Part shown: piece after piece, positions 1 to 11,366 of the stretch
How the letters are laid out: each line of letters begins with the position of its first letter
Position numbering within the stretch: the stretch's first letter is position 1
Assembly: GCA_963691705.1 (NCBI GenBank)
Contig: OY829546.1
Span: 7,946,001 to 8,010,000, forward strand
Direction: 5' to 3'
Length of the DNA stretch: 64,000 bases
Source: Viola odorata
Lineage: Eukaryota; Streptophyta; Magnoliopsida; Malpighiales; Violaceae
Notes under the pieces: model-generated
Seen by the model: the letters and a program-made list of their open reading frames with translations, nothing else
What the model was told of the DNA's origin: nothing
Database searches by the model: none
Translations under genes and position numbers: made by a program

Positions 1-175
1 AATTAATGTCATTACACCTCAAAACGCTACGAGAAAAGCCGAATAAGGCAAGATTAACGCAAGAGAGTAGTCAGTGAGAGACTGCAGATCATTTTTCCTT
101 TGCAATAGTGCAATTGTTTATCAGAAACCAAGAAAAAACCAGAGAAGAATATAAAATTATTTAAGAAGGAAGTAA

Positions 176-1761
176 TCATTCAATGAGTTGTCCACACAAA
201 CATGAAAACAGTAACGGGGTTCCATACCCATTCCCATGTTCTAATGACTCTGTGCTGGATCTTCTACCACTTTCTGTATCCGCACCTGACTGAGGTGCAA
301 CCTCCCCTCCGACGAATAGGGAATTGAGATGTGAACTAGGCAGAACATGGGAGAAATCATCAGGACCATACAATGTTGGGCTCATATTCCTTCTGTTAGT
401 GTTGGCAGCTTGCCTCTCCGCTTGAAGAAAGTGTCCAAGAGATTGCGCGTTGCTGTTTGTGTTAACAGCATCGGTGTTTAGCCTCGAGCATAGCGAGAAC
501 AACCAAGGTCTTGACTTGTAATTCTTATGGTCTCTTAAGTTTTCTGCTGGTCTTCCCCTAGTTGATCTCCTTGAGAACTCCAGAATGCTAGAAACTCCAA
601 TGAGGCTACCAAGCGTAATGCTCTTGTCGTGGAAGAAGGATCCGGTGGACTGAAACAGATCACAAATGAATACTAATGAGTAAAAACATTATATTCAGAA
701 ACACCAAACACAGAAAACAGTGGTTACCCTTATCGCTCGGAGATAGTATCATGTGTAACTTCACTCAAGCATCCTAATTAAACTCAACTAACTCATGTAA
801 TGCTCTTTGAAGCAGAGACAGCAACAAAATTGGAAATGTGCACAAATGTCACAAACCAAATCCAATGTTATGGTTCTCATCATCTTTAGAGGCATGGACA
901 TTTTGTCAATGTTGCCATCTCAATGAACAAAATTGGACATGAGAAGCACAGCATTGCATGATTTCTAAACAGTACAAAAGATAAGGGAAGCACACTTTAC
1001 AGTAGCAATGGGAACAATTCATGGTCAAAAAGCCATCATCATGGACCTTGTGGAAAGGAGGAAAGTGGGTTTCAACTATTCCTTTTACACTGTGTGAAAA
1101 CACAAAACACTAATTACACACAAATGCAGCTCATCAATAAAACAAGGCATGACTTGTGAGCAGTTTTTTACAGAAACTTCTCTGATCAATCAATCACCCA
1201 TTGGGTAGCTAGTCTTGAACCTAATTTGGCACCTAATTAGGTACTTAGTGGTGGTCCAAATTAGACTTAGAAGGACAAAAATGGTTACAATGACAAAATG
1301 TCCCTTCACTGCAGCAGATCATAACCACAAATGCCCCAAAACCAAGAAACATCTCAAGAGAAAAAACAAGAAAAGAAGAAGTCATGTATTGCTTAAACTT
1401 AAAGTTAGAACAATTGCATGATGGGTTTTCCATTTTGTTGTGAATGATAAAGGGATAAAGATAGAGAAGTGACCTCTGTGTCAAGATCTGATGAAGAATC
1501 GGTGATGGAGCTAGGGGAGCCAGTAAGGAGAGTACTAAACGAAATTGATCCATTGAAATCCCGGTTGTTTCTCGCAAGCCCGACTCTTGCATTCAGCGGT
1601 CTTAAACCAAGAGGCCACCCACCATCTTCCTGCATTCCAATCAATGTTATATCAAATGAAAACCCATTAACAGATACAGAAATGAAACATATATATATAC
1701 ACACACAGACAAAATGAATAAAGCAAGCATGCCACAGGATTTTCTTTACCTGTTGAGCCAT
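176..1761 (-). CDS. Conserved plant protein of unknown function, At3g17950-type
   Basis: Three coding exons read on the minus strand: 1761-1750 (MAQQ), 1629-1474 and 649-176, giving 213 residues with phases that close exactly. The N-terminus contains GWPLGLRPLNARVGLARN, followed by a Ser-rich stretch (STLLTGSPSS, then TDSSSDLDTE) that continues across the last intron. The C-terminal exon contains RPWLFSLCSRLNTDAV, SPTLYGPDDFSHVLPSS and the ending FSCLCGQLIE. I recall this combination from a plant family of unknown function typified by Arabidopsis At3g17950. I see no catalytic motif, signal peptide or membrane span. The second donor is a weak GTCACT. The purine-rich DNA upstream to about 2180 may hold a 5' UTR exon and intron, because a possible donor lies near 1957. 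Family identity is from memory; the role is unknown. Confidence 0.8.
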
Positions 1762-3032
1762 GACTGATTGATGTGGGAAGATGAGGGGACTAGCTTGATA
1801 CTCTCTCTACTTTCAATACAAGAACTGTATGGAGATTTTTGAACGAGAAGAAATAAAGAGAAAAGAAAAGATTAGGGAAAGTGGAGTGTGAAGGAAATGT
1901 GCATTAGTAAGTAAGCAACCAGAGGATAAAAACCAGAGTGTGAGAGTGATAGGTTACCATTTCTTGGCAGCATCTTTTGGGTCAGAGAAGAAGACTGCAG
2001 ACAGAATAGATAGTAGAGAAAGGGAAAGGTAAAGGGAATAATTCTTGTACGGTGGTGGTGAGGAGAAATGAAGAGGAGAAAGAGGAGAAATGAAGAACCA
2101 TGGAAGTAGGCCGATGAGAAGGAGGGACCCGACTACAAAAAGAGGCACCACAGCACAGTGGCACCTTCTTTTACCCTCAAGTGACCATAATACCCCCACA
2201 CATTTTCTGAATTTCCCTAGTTAGCTTCTCATCATCGGTCCAATTTATGCCTTTTTGAGTTTCGATTGAGCCAAATTAGAGGGGGATTATCAATTTATTA
2301 CCCAAATTATGCAACTTAAACAAAACCTTTAGAAAGAATTATTTTTTTCCTTCAATGCTAACACTGAAATATTCACTGTAAATAAAGTGTAAGGTATGTT
2401 AATGTCACAAATTATGATAGCGAGTAAAGTGTAAGGTGTTTGTTTATTTGTCTACAAATTTTAATATCTTAGATACAAATGCATCGTGGCAAAATCTCAT
2501 CATACAAGCATTATTATGTTATTAACAGTAATTAGTGAAGTTAATCCATGAATGATTCATGACCGTGCCCAATTTTTCAACGTGAACATTCATTTAGCTG
2601 CAGGCTTGGAATCCATTACTGTGAAAAGGTACCAACTCTGCTGTCCTAAAGCATGTGTTGCTACTATTTTAATAGAATGGGAGAGGGACAAAGTTTAAGG
2701 AATGAAGAAAAATCAGTAAATGTTGAGCTAACTTCGCTGCTTTTAAGGGAGCAACTTTTCCTTTTTCTGGTCCCCAGCAGCTTCTGTTTAAGGCTGTTGT
2801 AATTTAGTTTAAGCTCCACTGGTGTGCCATCCACATCTCTAGAGCTAAAGAATAACAACAGTAGTGCTGAAAAGGCCGAAAATAAAGGTAAATTTTTCCA
2901 CACCCAGCATTACAACAATGATTTCACACAGGTAAGTAAGTAGGACCAATACCACACTCATCTCTCCTTTTTCCAGTTTTCTTTCTCTTTTGGAGAAGAT
3001 TAACAAGTTACACTTTGTCACTGTATTTGAAC
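1762..3032. other. Upstream region of the first gene and 3' flank of the next
   Basis: This holds the probable 5' UTR of the At3g17950-type gene (about 1762-2180), then AT-rich DNA and the probable 3' UTR of the gene ending at 3033. Open frames at 1954-2199 and 2664-2903 lack an ATG. I see no further gene here. Confidence 0.5.
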
Positions 3033-5343
3033 CTAAAGGGAATAAACTCTACGAAGGAAACTTCTCAGCCTTCGGTACGAAAAGTGTCTGTTAGCAGCCA
3101 ATGGTTTACTATAATCGCGCATTCTGAGTGAACTGATATTCTTTGATAAGCAGTGTAAGAGAGAACACTTAGGGCGAAATTCGCTCACTCCAGTTGGTTG
3201 CACTCTTCCAAGAAAATCCTGTAGACATGTAATGTAGATTTGCAGTTTCACCAGATTAACCAACTCAGTGTGACTACATTTTTTGGAAAGATTGACTTGA
3301 AATTCCAATAAGATCCTGCAAATGCGTAAAAGAGATGCTCTTATGCCAGAAAACCACAATAGGATGCTATATTGGACAATGATGTTTTATAAATTTATAG
3401 CAGGCAGCAGTGCACAATATAGATCAGCAAATGGCGCAGAAATAGGGCGCAAGTGAACAACAATAAGGATTTGAGATTAAAACAAGGAGTGTGAGAGGAT
3501 CATAAGTAAAGTACCATTCTTCTAGCCATCAATTAACACAGGTTTAGATAATTAGAAACACTTTTATATCTGAAGTTATAATGAAGCATGAAGTATGGAA
3601 TGGACAAACATTTATTTAAGGTTACATATTTATGGCCTTCTCAGTAGCAGATAAACAAACATCAAGCAGAAGTTACATACTTATGGCCTTCTCAGCAGTC
3701 TTAATCAAGTTATGATAACAACAGATGGTTCATAACACATGGAACTTCTGGAACAACCAGCATCATCAGTAAGCTTAAGTTTTGGGTCACAATGAAATGT
3801 CTTGCAAATTCTCGATTCCATTAACATTCTCACTGACAGTTGATATAGGCTTATTTAACAGAAAATTTCAAGCAGACTGTTGAAAAGAGTTGGAAGCAAC
3901 TACGCATTAGAGCAACTAAAGTGCACATGGGATGACTAATGGCTAGAAATATGATAGTTCAAGCAGTTAGCAAATTTGTGCCCTATATAGGAATCTGCCA
4001 ACTTCTGGCTAATGAAAATCAGCTCAATGATATATGGTATTGACTTAGGTTAAGCTAAATTCAGGACAAAGGATCTGTTCTTACAGGCAGTAAATGAACA
4101 AAGCTTATTGAAGCTTAGAACAAGCATACTAAAACTTGACCTCATCAGGTCAATTTTATCAAAGCTCATCAAATACAGTTATGTGCCAGGAAGCAGGTAA
4201 AACATAGCAATATCACTCAACAAGATGGAGCAAATTTGAAAAAAATCAAGTTGGGAGGAGGCACACATACTTGGCACGCCTTATTTTTTGCTCTAGTTTC
4301 TGCTGTACTAGGAATATCATGATTAGGTTTCAAGAATCTCTTCTCACGCCGCTCACACGAGCCCCATCCATCAGAAAACCTACCACCCCTATTACAGAAA
4401 AGAAAAAACTTGAGAAACACATGACATTAGAGCTTGTCAATCTAAGAAACTAATACCAAAATACACATACTGCATATGTGCCCTAACCACAAATTCGGCA
4501 CGCTGCACATTTCTATTCTCATCAAATTCAATAGTCTTGTCTTTAATTTCGTAGGAGATGCTGAAATAAAACGAGATCTTCCTCCAACCTAGAAAACGAG
4601 CATTCATCCCACATTAATCAAGCAGTCCGCATCAGCATGTACATTAGTGTTGCAAAATTGAACCATAATTCCTTACCAGACTTTTTAATGTAAGGATTCC
4701 CAGAAATCATTGTAAAATCTGATTTCTCCAAAATCTAGCATTAATAAATAAAACGCGTCACATATAAGGAAAAAGGAGAAAAAAAACTGGTGAAGTCACT
4801 AAAAGTTTGGGTTGAATTAGATGCAATTACCGCCATAGCAGCATTTTGATAGTCTTTGAAGAGGGAAACCGAAGGAAACTTTCCATTCAAGCAATGCCTC
4901 ACCAGATCTTTCTCCTGGTAGCTCTGAGGAGACGCCTCACATTCATTGTTGAACCGACCAATCTGAGGTGACAGATACGACTCTGGGGAGTAAAACGAAG
5001 TAGTACTGGCGACCGGCGTCTGAACCACCGCGAGAGGGCTAGTGATTTCGGAGCCGCAACGTCTGGCGATCTTATGTGGCCGGCGATAGGGATCATACGG
5101 CGCCGGAGAGAGGTGAGTGATGGCTTGGTATTTCCGTGTTTGAGGTAGTTTCGGAGGAGGAGAAGCGTGGGAGACAGGCGTCGGAGGGGACTGGTGGTTG
5201 GGGTACCTGATTGCGAGGAGATTAGGGATTGGTTTGCGCGATTTGGAGGAGGAAAGGGAAGCCTCGGCGGAGTCGATTACGGCCCAAAGCGCGGCGTCGT
5301 CGAGATCTTTGTCGTCGATAGGGTAAGAGATCGGTGAGTTCAT
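3033..5343 (-). CDS. Plant-specific protein with TAETRA motif, function unknown
   Basis: Five exons on the minus strand: 5343-4831, 4734-4677, 4588-4471, 4388-4271 and, after a roughly 1-kb intron, 3218-3033. Total 330 residues, all phases consistent. The N-terminal 160 residues are Ser/Pro-rich and look disordered. Then come LVRHCLNGKFPSVSLFKDYQ and a conserved block with KKSGWRKISFYFSISYEIKD, RAEFVVRAHMQGGRFSDGWG, SCERREKRFLKPNHDIPSTA and ETRAKNKACQ. I recognise this block as conserved in plant proteins that carry no functional name I can give. The 'SDGWGSCERRE ... HDIPSTAETRAKNKA' layout resembles the helix of ERF/RAD52-like single-strand annealing proteins; that is an inference only. The last exon (starting DFLG) is the least certain, because of the long intron. 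The start ATG opens MNSPISYPID. Confidence 0.72.
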
Positions 5344-5619
5344 TTACGTATTAGGTTAGGGCTTGTTTGGAGAATCGTGAATCGAGAGATGGAGTAGACC
5401 TGTGCAGAAAAGTTTAGCTGAGGAGAGGAGTGAAGAGGAACGAAGGAGAGACCGAGGACTTTCCCTCCTTAGCGTTCAGATACGAAATTTCAAATTATGG
5501 ATTGCTGGTGAGAAACGGCAGCGTTTTGTCATGGACCAATGCCTTCTTTTTCGGGCCCAAAACGTATTGCCTACTTTTTTCTCTCTCAGGAGAAATAAAA
5601 ACTAAAAAGGAAAAATTAG

Positions 5620-7138
5620 TAAGTAGGCGTTTAGCGTTCCGGTTCAGTGGTAAAAATATCTTTCCTAAACCCAAAACCAGCCCCAAGGTGTTTGGTTACA
5701 CCATTTCAAACTGGGTTTCTTGAGAAGTCTAGTTTGCAAACCAACAAAATTGCTGGAAATGGCACTGATGGGATTTGCTCCCGTGGCCAAAACATTGGTT
5801 TTGACCAAAACACACGACGGAGTTTTTACTGTTGAGAGTTTAATGAAACTCTCAAAAGCCCAATTTTGCCTTCTTCATTGCAGCCGTTTCTTCTTCTTCT
5901 TCTCTTCTCATTCGTGCCCTAACCTCACGCATCCGTTCCTTCTTCGTTGCAGCCGTTCTTTCTTCTTCTTCTTGTTTTTTTGTTTGGTGATATGGGTTTG
6001 TATATTTATATGTATTGGATGCTTTTGATTTGTTGGATTGATACTGTATTGACGATGGAAGGTGAGGGATTTGCTTGGCTAGATCTGGAAATGGTTTTGC
6101 AGGAGAGGGAAAAGAAATGAAGATGGCTAAATGAGGGGAAAAAACATGGTCGTTGGATCGGTCTTGCCAAAAAGGTAAGATGATCCAACGGTGAGGATGA
6201 GAGTGGGAAAGAAAAAAGACTATAATTATTTAATTGGTTCGAGTTATTGGTACGAGAAGTCTCGCTAAAAATAAATAAAAATCCGAACGGAAAATACCGA
6301 AACGATTAATAAAATGAAATAAACGAAATGATACGCGTCAAAAATGTAAAATGTGACAATGGACTGAAATGTTTGATCTACTGTTCGAGAAATTTTATTC
6401 GGAAACCAAAAAAATTGAACCGAAAAATACTTAAAATACAGAAAAAATGGGTAAAAATTGAAGAGCCCGGATTCAAACCCGGCTGCAAGCCAAATGGGCC
6501 AAAATAACATTTATTTATTCATTTTTAAAAAAAGGTTGTTGGAATAAAATTGTAGCATGATTTCTTGATATAAATAAAATGTTAATTATTTGTTTAAAGA
6601 AATAGATTGATTTAAAATATCTATATAGATACTAAAAAAAAGTGTTGTTGGAACAAAATTGTAGCATAATTTCTTATTATAAATAAAATGTTAATTATTT
6701 GTTTACAAAAATATATTGATTAAAAATATCTATATAGAGTTTGCAAAAAATTTAATATAATGCTTTAAACCATGGTATTAATAACTTATTTTTTTATGGT
6801 ATTAATAAGTTTAATTTAATTTATGATATTAGATAAATATTAGGTGGTAGATGTTAGATTATAAATAAATTGATTAAAAACATATATAAAGATACTAAAA
6901 AAATTAATTCTAACATTTGAAATGAATTATGCCCTTTATAGTCATTTTATATTCCAACCATAGTTTTAAAGCAGTTTTTACCCAACATTAAAAACAACTT
7001 CTGGTTTCCTCACAACTTTTAACAAACATTTACCAAACAACATACTCCATTTTGCAAAAGTCTGAAACTGACTTTTGCAGACTGAAATTTTCCCCACTGA
7101 ATTTTTCCAGTTAGAACCGGAACGCCAAACAGGCTCTT
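5620..7138. mobile_element. Candidate non-autonomous TIR element
   Basis: Near 5627 the sequence reads GTTTAGCGTTCCGGTTC. Near 7138 the reverse complement reads GTTTGGCGTTCCGGTTC, one mismatch in 17 bases, so the two ends form inverted repeats about 1.5 kb apart. The interior is AT-rich and carries a tandem repeat and no ORF. No convincing target duplication could be found, so the exact ends and the superfamily are open. Confidence 0.35.
6527..6742. repeat. Imperfect 108-bp tandem duplication
   Basis: Two adjacent copies, roughly 6527-6634 and 6635-6742, share GTTGTTGGAA, AAAATTGTAGCAT and AAATAAAATGTTAATTATTT in the same order. A third, more divergent part-copy (TTGATTAAAAACATATATAA) lies near 6870. 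Confidence 0.7.
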
Positions 7139-7791
7139 ATCCTACACACCCTTAACCTCTGCAGCTCCTCTGCCCAAACCGATTAAACGGCGTACTAAAC
7201 TCTCATCTCCATCATAATCGCAGCCAAGATCCACCGCCTCGATGTTCTCTACATTCTCTCTCATCGTCGTAGCTAACACCTTCAGCTCCCGCGGGGCAAT
7301 CAAATTCCTTAACCTCCTCTCTCTTCAGCTTCCTGCTCTGCGATGCGTCCTTTTTTGCTCCGCCGCGAATGAGCCGTTTATGGATGTCGTAGGAGGAGGC
7401 GAGCGGCAGCGAAATGGTAGTTTGTGCAAATTCTCCGATTCTTTCAGTCATTTCGGAATAAGAGAACATTGAAATTGAAATGAATCCTTTAACAGAAAGA
7501 AACTGTACCGGCGATTGGTTGGGTTGTTTTGATAGTTGGTTAAATAAGATTCTGCAGGTTCGATCCTGAAATTACCGAAAACTACGACCTGACGGTGTAA
7601 ATAGGACTAAATTCAGGAGATCAGGAAAAAAGTGTGTCAATTTGAGTAAAAATGTGTTCAGAAAAGCCCCTGTAAGCTTTAACTCTGCTTCTATTCACAT
7701 TTTCTGTGCAAAATAAAGTGTTTGAGGCATAGACTTAAAACTACATCATGCTTCTTTGACTAATACAAAAATGTGTACGTAATGTAATGAC

Positions 7792-10700
7792 TCAAAAAAG
7801 GTGCGCCTGGCGGCCCATCCTACGAGGTACTCCGAAATTCTGATATGCCCTTATCTCACCTCCTAATGAAGCTGTGACAATCACCAAACCCCATGCTGTG
7901 GCTTGGACAGTACTGTTCCCACTGCTTCCGTCGAACCATGACCAAGAGGACCAAGAAGTGGATGGAACACCGCCAGCAGCAGAGATTGAAGAAGGATCAA
8001 TGTGCCTTGTGGACTCCCCCATCGAGGGATCTGAATTACCCACTGGAGACAGCTCGTCCTCGGGAGTAGTAGGGGCTCTTTCTATATTAGGGATCTCCAC
8101 TTTTTTCTTCGGAAGAGGTGGCAGTTGCTTTTTATTGTTTATAGGCGAAGGATTCTCTTCTGTAGTTGGTGATTCATTCCCGCATGTCGGAAGATGCCTC
8201 TTACTAGACGTTGATGAATCGTCTTTGGTTGGTGAGTTACAGTTCGAAGGCAGTGGCGAAATTGGACGTTTAAAATGCCTTTTGGAGTTCAGGTTCACAG
8301 ATGGAGGATCACCCTTCACTGTACCAGGCCATGGGATTGCTACTGAAACATCTTTGCACTGGAAGTGCTCATGTGATCGCGTATGAATCACAGTTTTGCT
8401 TTTCCCAGCACCTGGTCGTGGCTCTTCACGCTTCCAAATATACACATTGGAATCTTCACTAGCACATATTACATATTTTCCATCTAAACTGAACGAAGCT
8501 GAGATTTGGCTACTTACATTTCTGAAACCTGTAAACCATCAATACTTTTATCATCATTTGGTAGACAGATTCTTTAAAAAGAAAATCCAGAATGTGGTGA
8601 AGGCAAGCACATGCTTTTTGATCATTTGCGCGAGTACCTCTAAATTTATGAACAACTTCAGTACCATCCAATATGCGTATACGAGAATCAGCTGATGTAA
8701 CAAGGATTTCAGAGGGATTGACTGGGGAAAACTGTTGGATAAAAGCAAAGTCATTTTGCATGTAACACGCTAATAACATAAGCAAGAACTGGAAACTTGA
8801 TAGAATATTCTAAGGTGGAACAGAGAAAGAAATTATGGGAATTACCTGGAAACCAGTTATCTTTTTAAGTTGGGCGCGCTTTCTGTGTAGTATTGTTATA
8901 TGTTCAGTTTGGTTCAATTTGCAATCTGGTTCACCAAAGTAAAAATGTTTAGCGTTCATAGACTAGCAGGATCCAGTTCAAGGGAAAGGCACTGATGACA
9001 ACTTGGAAGGTTTAATCTAGCCTTTAATACTGGACTCAAGCAAGCACTTGCAATAGAAGATGCCCTCATGACAGAATCGATGCATGCATAAACTAGAATC
9101 TAGCAGAATAATTCTTACCCTCGGCACTGTACATACGACAACTCCCTTTATGCGAACCAATGACCGCACCCTACAATAAAACCATAATGCATCAGAAAGA
9201 GATAAGATGACAAAGATAATTTTTTTGTTTTTAGTGAAAGGAAACTATATGAATAATCTAATAACACAACCAGACCTCGCCATCCGGGGTGTAGCAAGCA
9301 GCCGTGACCATTTCATGGAGATCAGTCCAGTCAACTAATTGACGATCAGGTATGCTCCAGATTCGGATTTTTGCATCAAGTGAGCCACTCAGGAAATAGT
9401 TTTCATCCATTGGATTGAACTGTATGCAAGTTACTGCCAACCCAAAACAAGAATCAGAAACCAACACAAGTTGGAAACAATATCAGCAGCCCCCATATGA
9501 GTAATTGGTGTGATATCTTACCATAATCATTGTGGGCAAACAACTTCAGACAACTCTTAGTTTCCATGTCCCATAATCTAACAGTTTTGTCCATAGAAGA
9601 TGAAAGCAGTAGCTGCAAGCATAAATTTTTTCCATACATGTTAAACCCGTATGTAAGCAAACTGAGAAGCCAATACAAGCTTTGTCCTAATATATTTAGA
9701 TGGGAGGCGGAAAAAAGATACCTGAGGAAGAGGGAAATGAGAAGCAAAAGAATAAACTACTAACCTGAGAGCTAGACCAGGACAAGTCCAACACATCATC
9801 AAGATGACCTGAGAAAGAGCATACTGGTTTCTCTGATAGTGAAAACACAGTTTCTGGCACATGAACATAATCTGGAATTGGAGCCCCTCTCTTGCTAGAT
9901 GAACCCTTCCTCTTCCTCCTCTCTGAAGACATTGGTGTAACGTCTCCAAGATTAGGTGTTGAGTTAGACAAGGATGGGTGCAGAGGGGTCAAACTCCCAT
10001 CTTGTAAAGACATAATCCCACAATCTTGCACTTCCCATACATGAATGATCTTGTCTTCACCTCCACTAGCAAGAAATCGTCCGTCTGAAGTGAACTTGAT
10101 GGTCCAAATTGAACCCTCATGAGCCTGAATCTCTTGACACAAATGCAAAGCACTAAGCTCTTTATGCGATTTCCCTGTCTGCCTCACCTTTACCCATCCT
10201 GACGAGGAAGCATAATTCTTGCTTGCCTTAGCATTCTCCTGTGGTGGCACATGTTCCCTGCTACTTTCACCCCTAAATCCATTCGTGGACTTAGAAAATG
10301 CCACACCTTTTATGTTCTTCAATATAGCAGCCCCTCTTCTTTTGCTCATTCTCAAGCTCCTCGAAATATACGAATTATACGAATTAGCTAACTTCCTCTC
10401 ATTCCCATCATCACTATCATCATTCATCCTAGAAACATTTGCTCTCCTCATTACCTCCTTAACAACAGGAGAATGTCCAACACATTTCTCAAACTCCTCC
10501 ATTGTTAATTGCTTCCCGGTTTCAAGATCACTAAGCCTATTCCACATCCCATCTTGACCATACTCATTAACAATAAACTCCTTTCCTGTATCTAAGTTCT
10601 TAATCAAGAAAAACGCACCTAATTGGCTGTTCGAAAACATCATTGGTGAATGCGAGTGATGCTGCTCCGGACACCCATTACTCCCACCAACCATGGGTGA

Positions 10701-11366
10701 TTTACCCGATTCCTGGTATGGGCAAATTCGAGCAGTTGACACATTTATCATAGATGATGTTCTTGTTAGGCGCTGTTTGGATACAGGCCCAATCAATTCT
10801 TCTTTCCGTTCCCTGTCAACAGAAAAAGCCTCGATATCGCTATCTGACCTGCAACGCACAAAATACATAGGCTGCGGTGAAGGCATGGCGGAAGGGAGCG
10901 GAGGTTCCTGTTTCGATTCGCCAACATTTTTGGAATTGACATCAAGAGAATCCTCGTTATCCGCAATTTTCCTGGAGATGGGAGAATTCAAGGCTTTTGT
11001 GGTTGGATTCCGTACAAAATCCTTGCTACTACCGTTCGACAAGCCCATCCCTTGGAGGAGGCGCTTGCGTCGATCGGTGATGGATCCTGGAGCTTCCATC
11101 CAGATGTCGTAATTCGGTGACATTGCCGCCGCGGCAGCAGCGGCAGCGCCGTAGTTTCTGTATTGGGCGGTGGAGACGGAGGAGATGGCGGAGGCGAAGG
11201 ACATTCGCGTGTCGTCGAAATCATCTTCGTCGTCGGAGCCGGAGGAAGCCAAGTCGAGAGGAACGACGGAGGATAACCGATCAAATGTCTCGAAGAAACG
11301 ATCGTCGTCGTCGTCGTTTTCGCCAAGGGCGTCCCAATTCATGGTAAGCGTCTTTTGGCGCTGCAT
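7792..11366 (-). CDS. WD40-repeat protein, WDR44-like
   Basis: Seven exons on the minus strand: 11366-9765, 9612-9522, 9433-9276, 9170-9119, 8925-8846, 8731-8638 and 8528-7792, summing to 2814 bp (937 residues) with every junction in phase. The first 400 residues are acidic and low complexity, with an alanine run near residue 75. WD repeats start about residue 413 ([20 protein letters not shown]) and continue through [49 protein letters not shown] and [14 protein letters not shown]. The C-terminal 200 residues are Ser/Pro-rich. This layout matches plant WDR44-like proteins, probable scaffolds; no enzyme motif is visible. A second in-frame ATG eight codons downstream (11342) is an equally plausible start. 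The molecular partner cannot be read from the sequence. Confidence 0.9.

Larger units (their letters stand above)
5344..7791. other. Intergenic region, repeat-rich
   Basis: Holds the 5' flank of the gene starting at 5343, a candidate TIR element (5620-7138, with a 108-bp tandem repeat inside), a GC-richer stretch at 7170-7475 with a 76-codon plus-strand frame of unknown meaning, and the probable 3' UTR of the WD40 gene. No gene is supported. Confidence 0.5.

Noticed and set aside
1954..2199. 81-codon minus-strand frame with hydrophobic residues
   Set aside because: It has no ATG, lies in purine/pyrimidine-biased DNA upstream of a gene and is better explained as 5' UTR.
2664..2903. 79-codon minus-strand frame resembling a secreted peptide
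   Set aside because: It begins with GTG and has no internal ATG; the nearest ATG (2910) is out of frame.
6455..6490. tRNA T-arm-like sequence on the minus strand
   Set aside because: No matching acceptor, D or anticodon arms were found around it.
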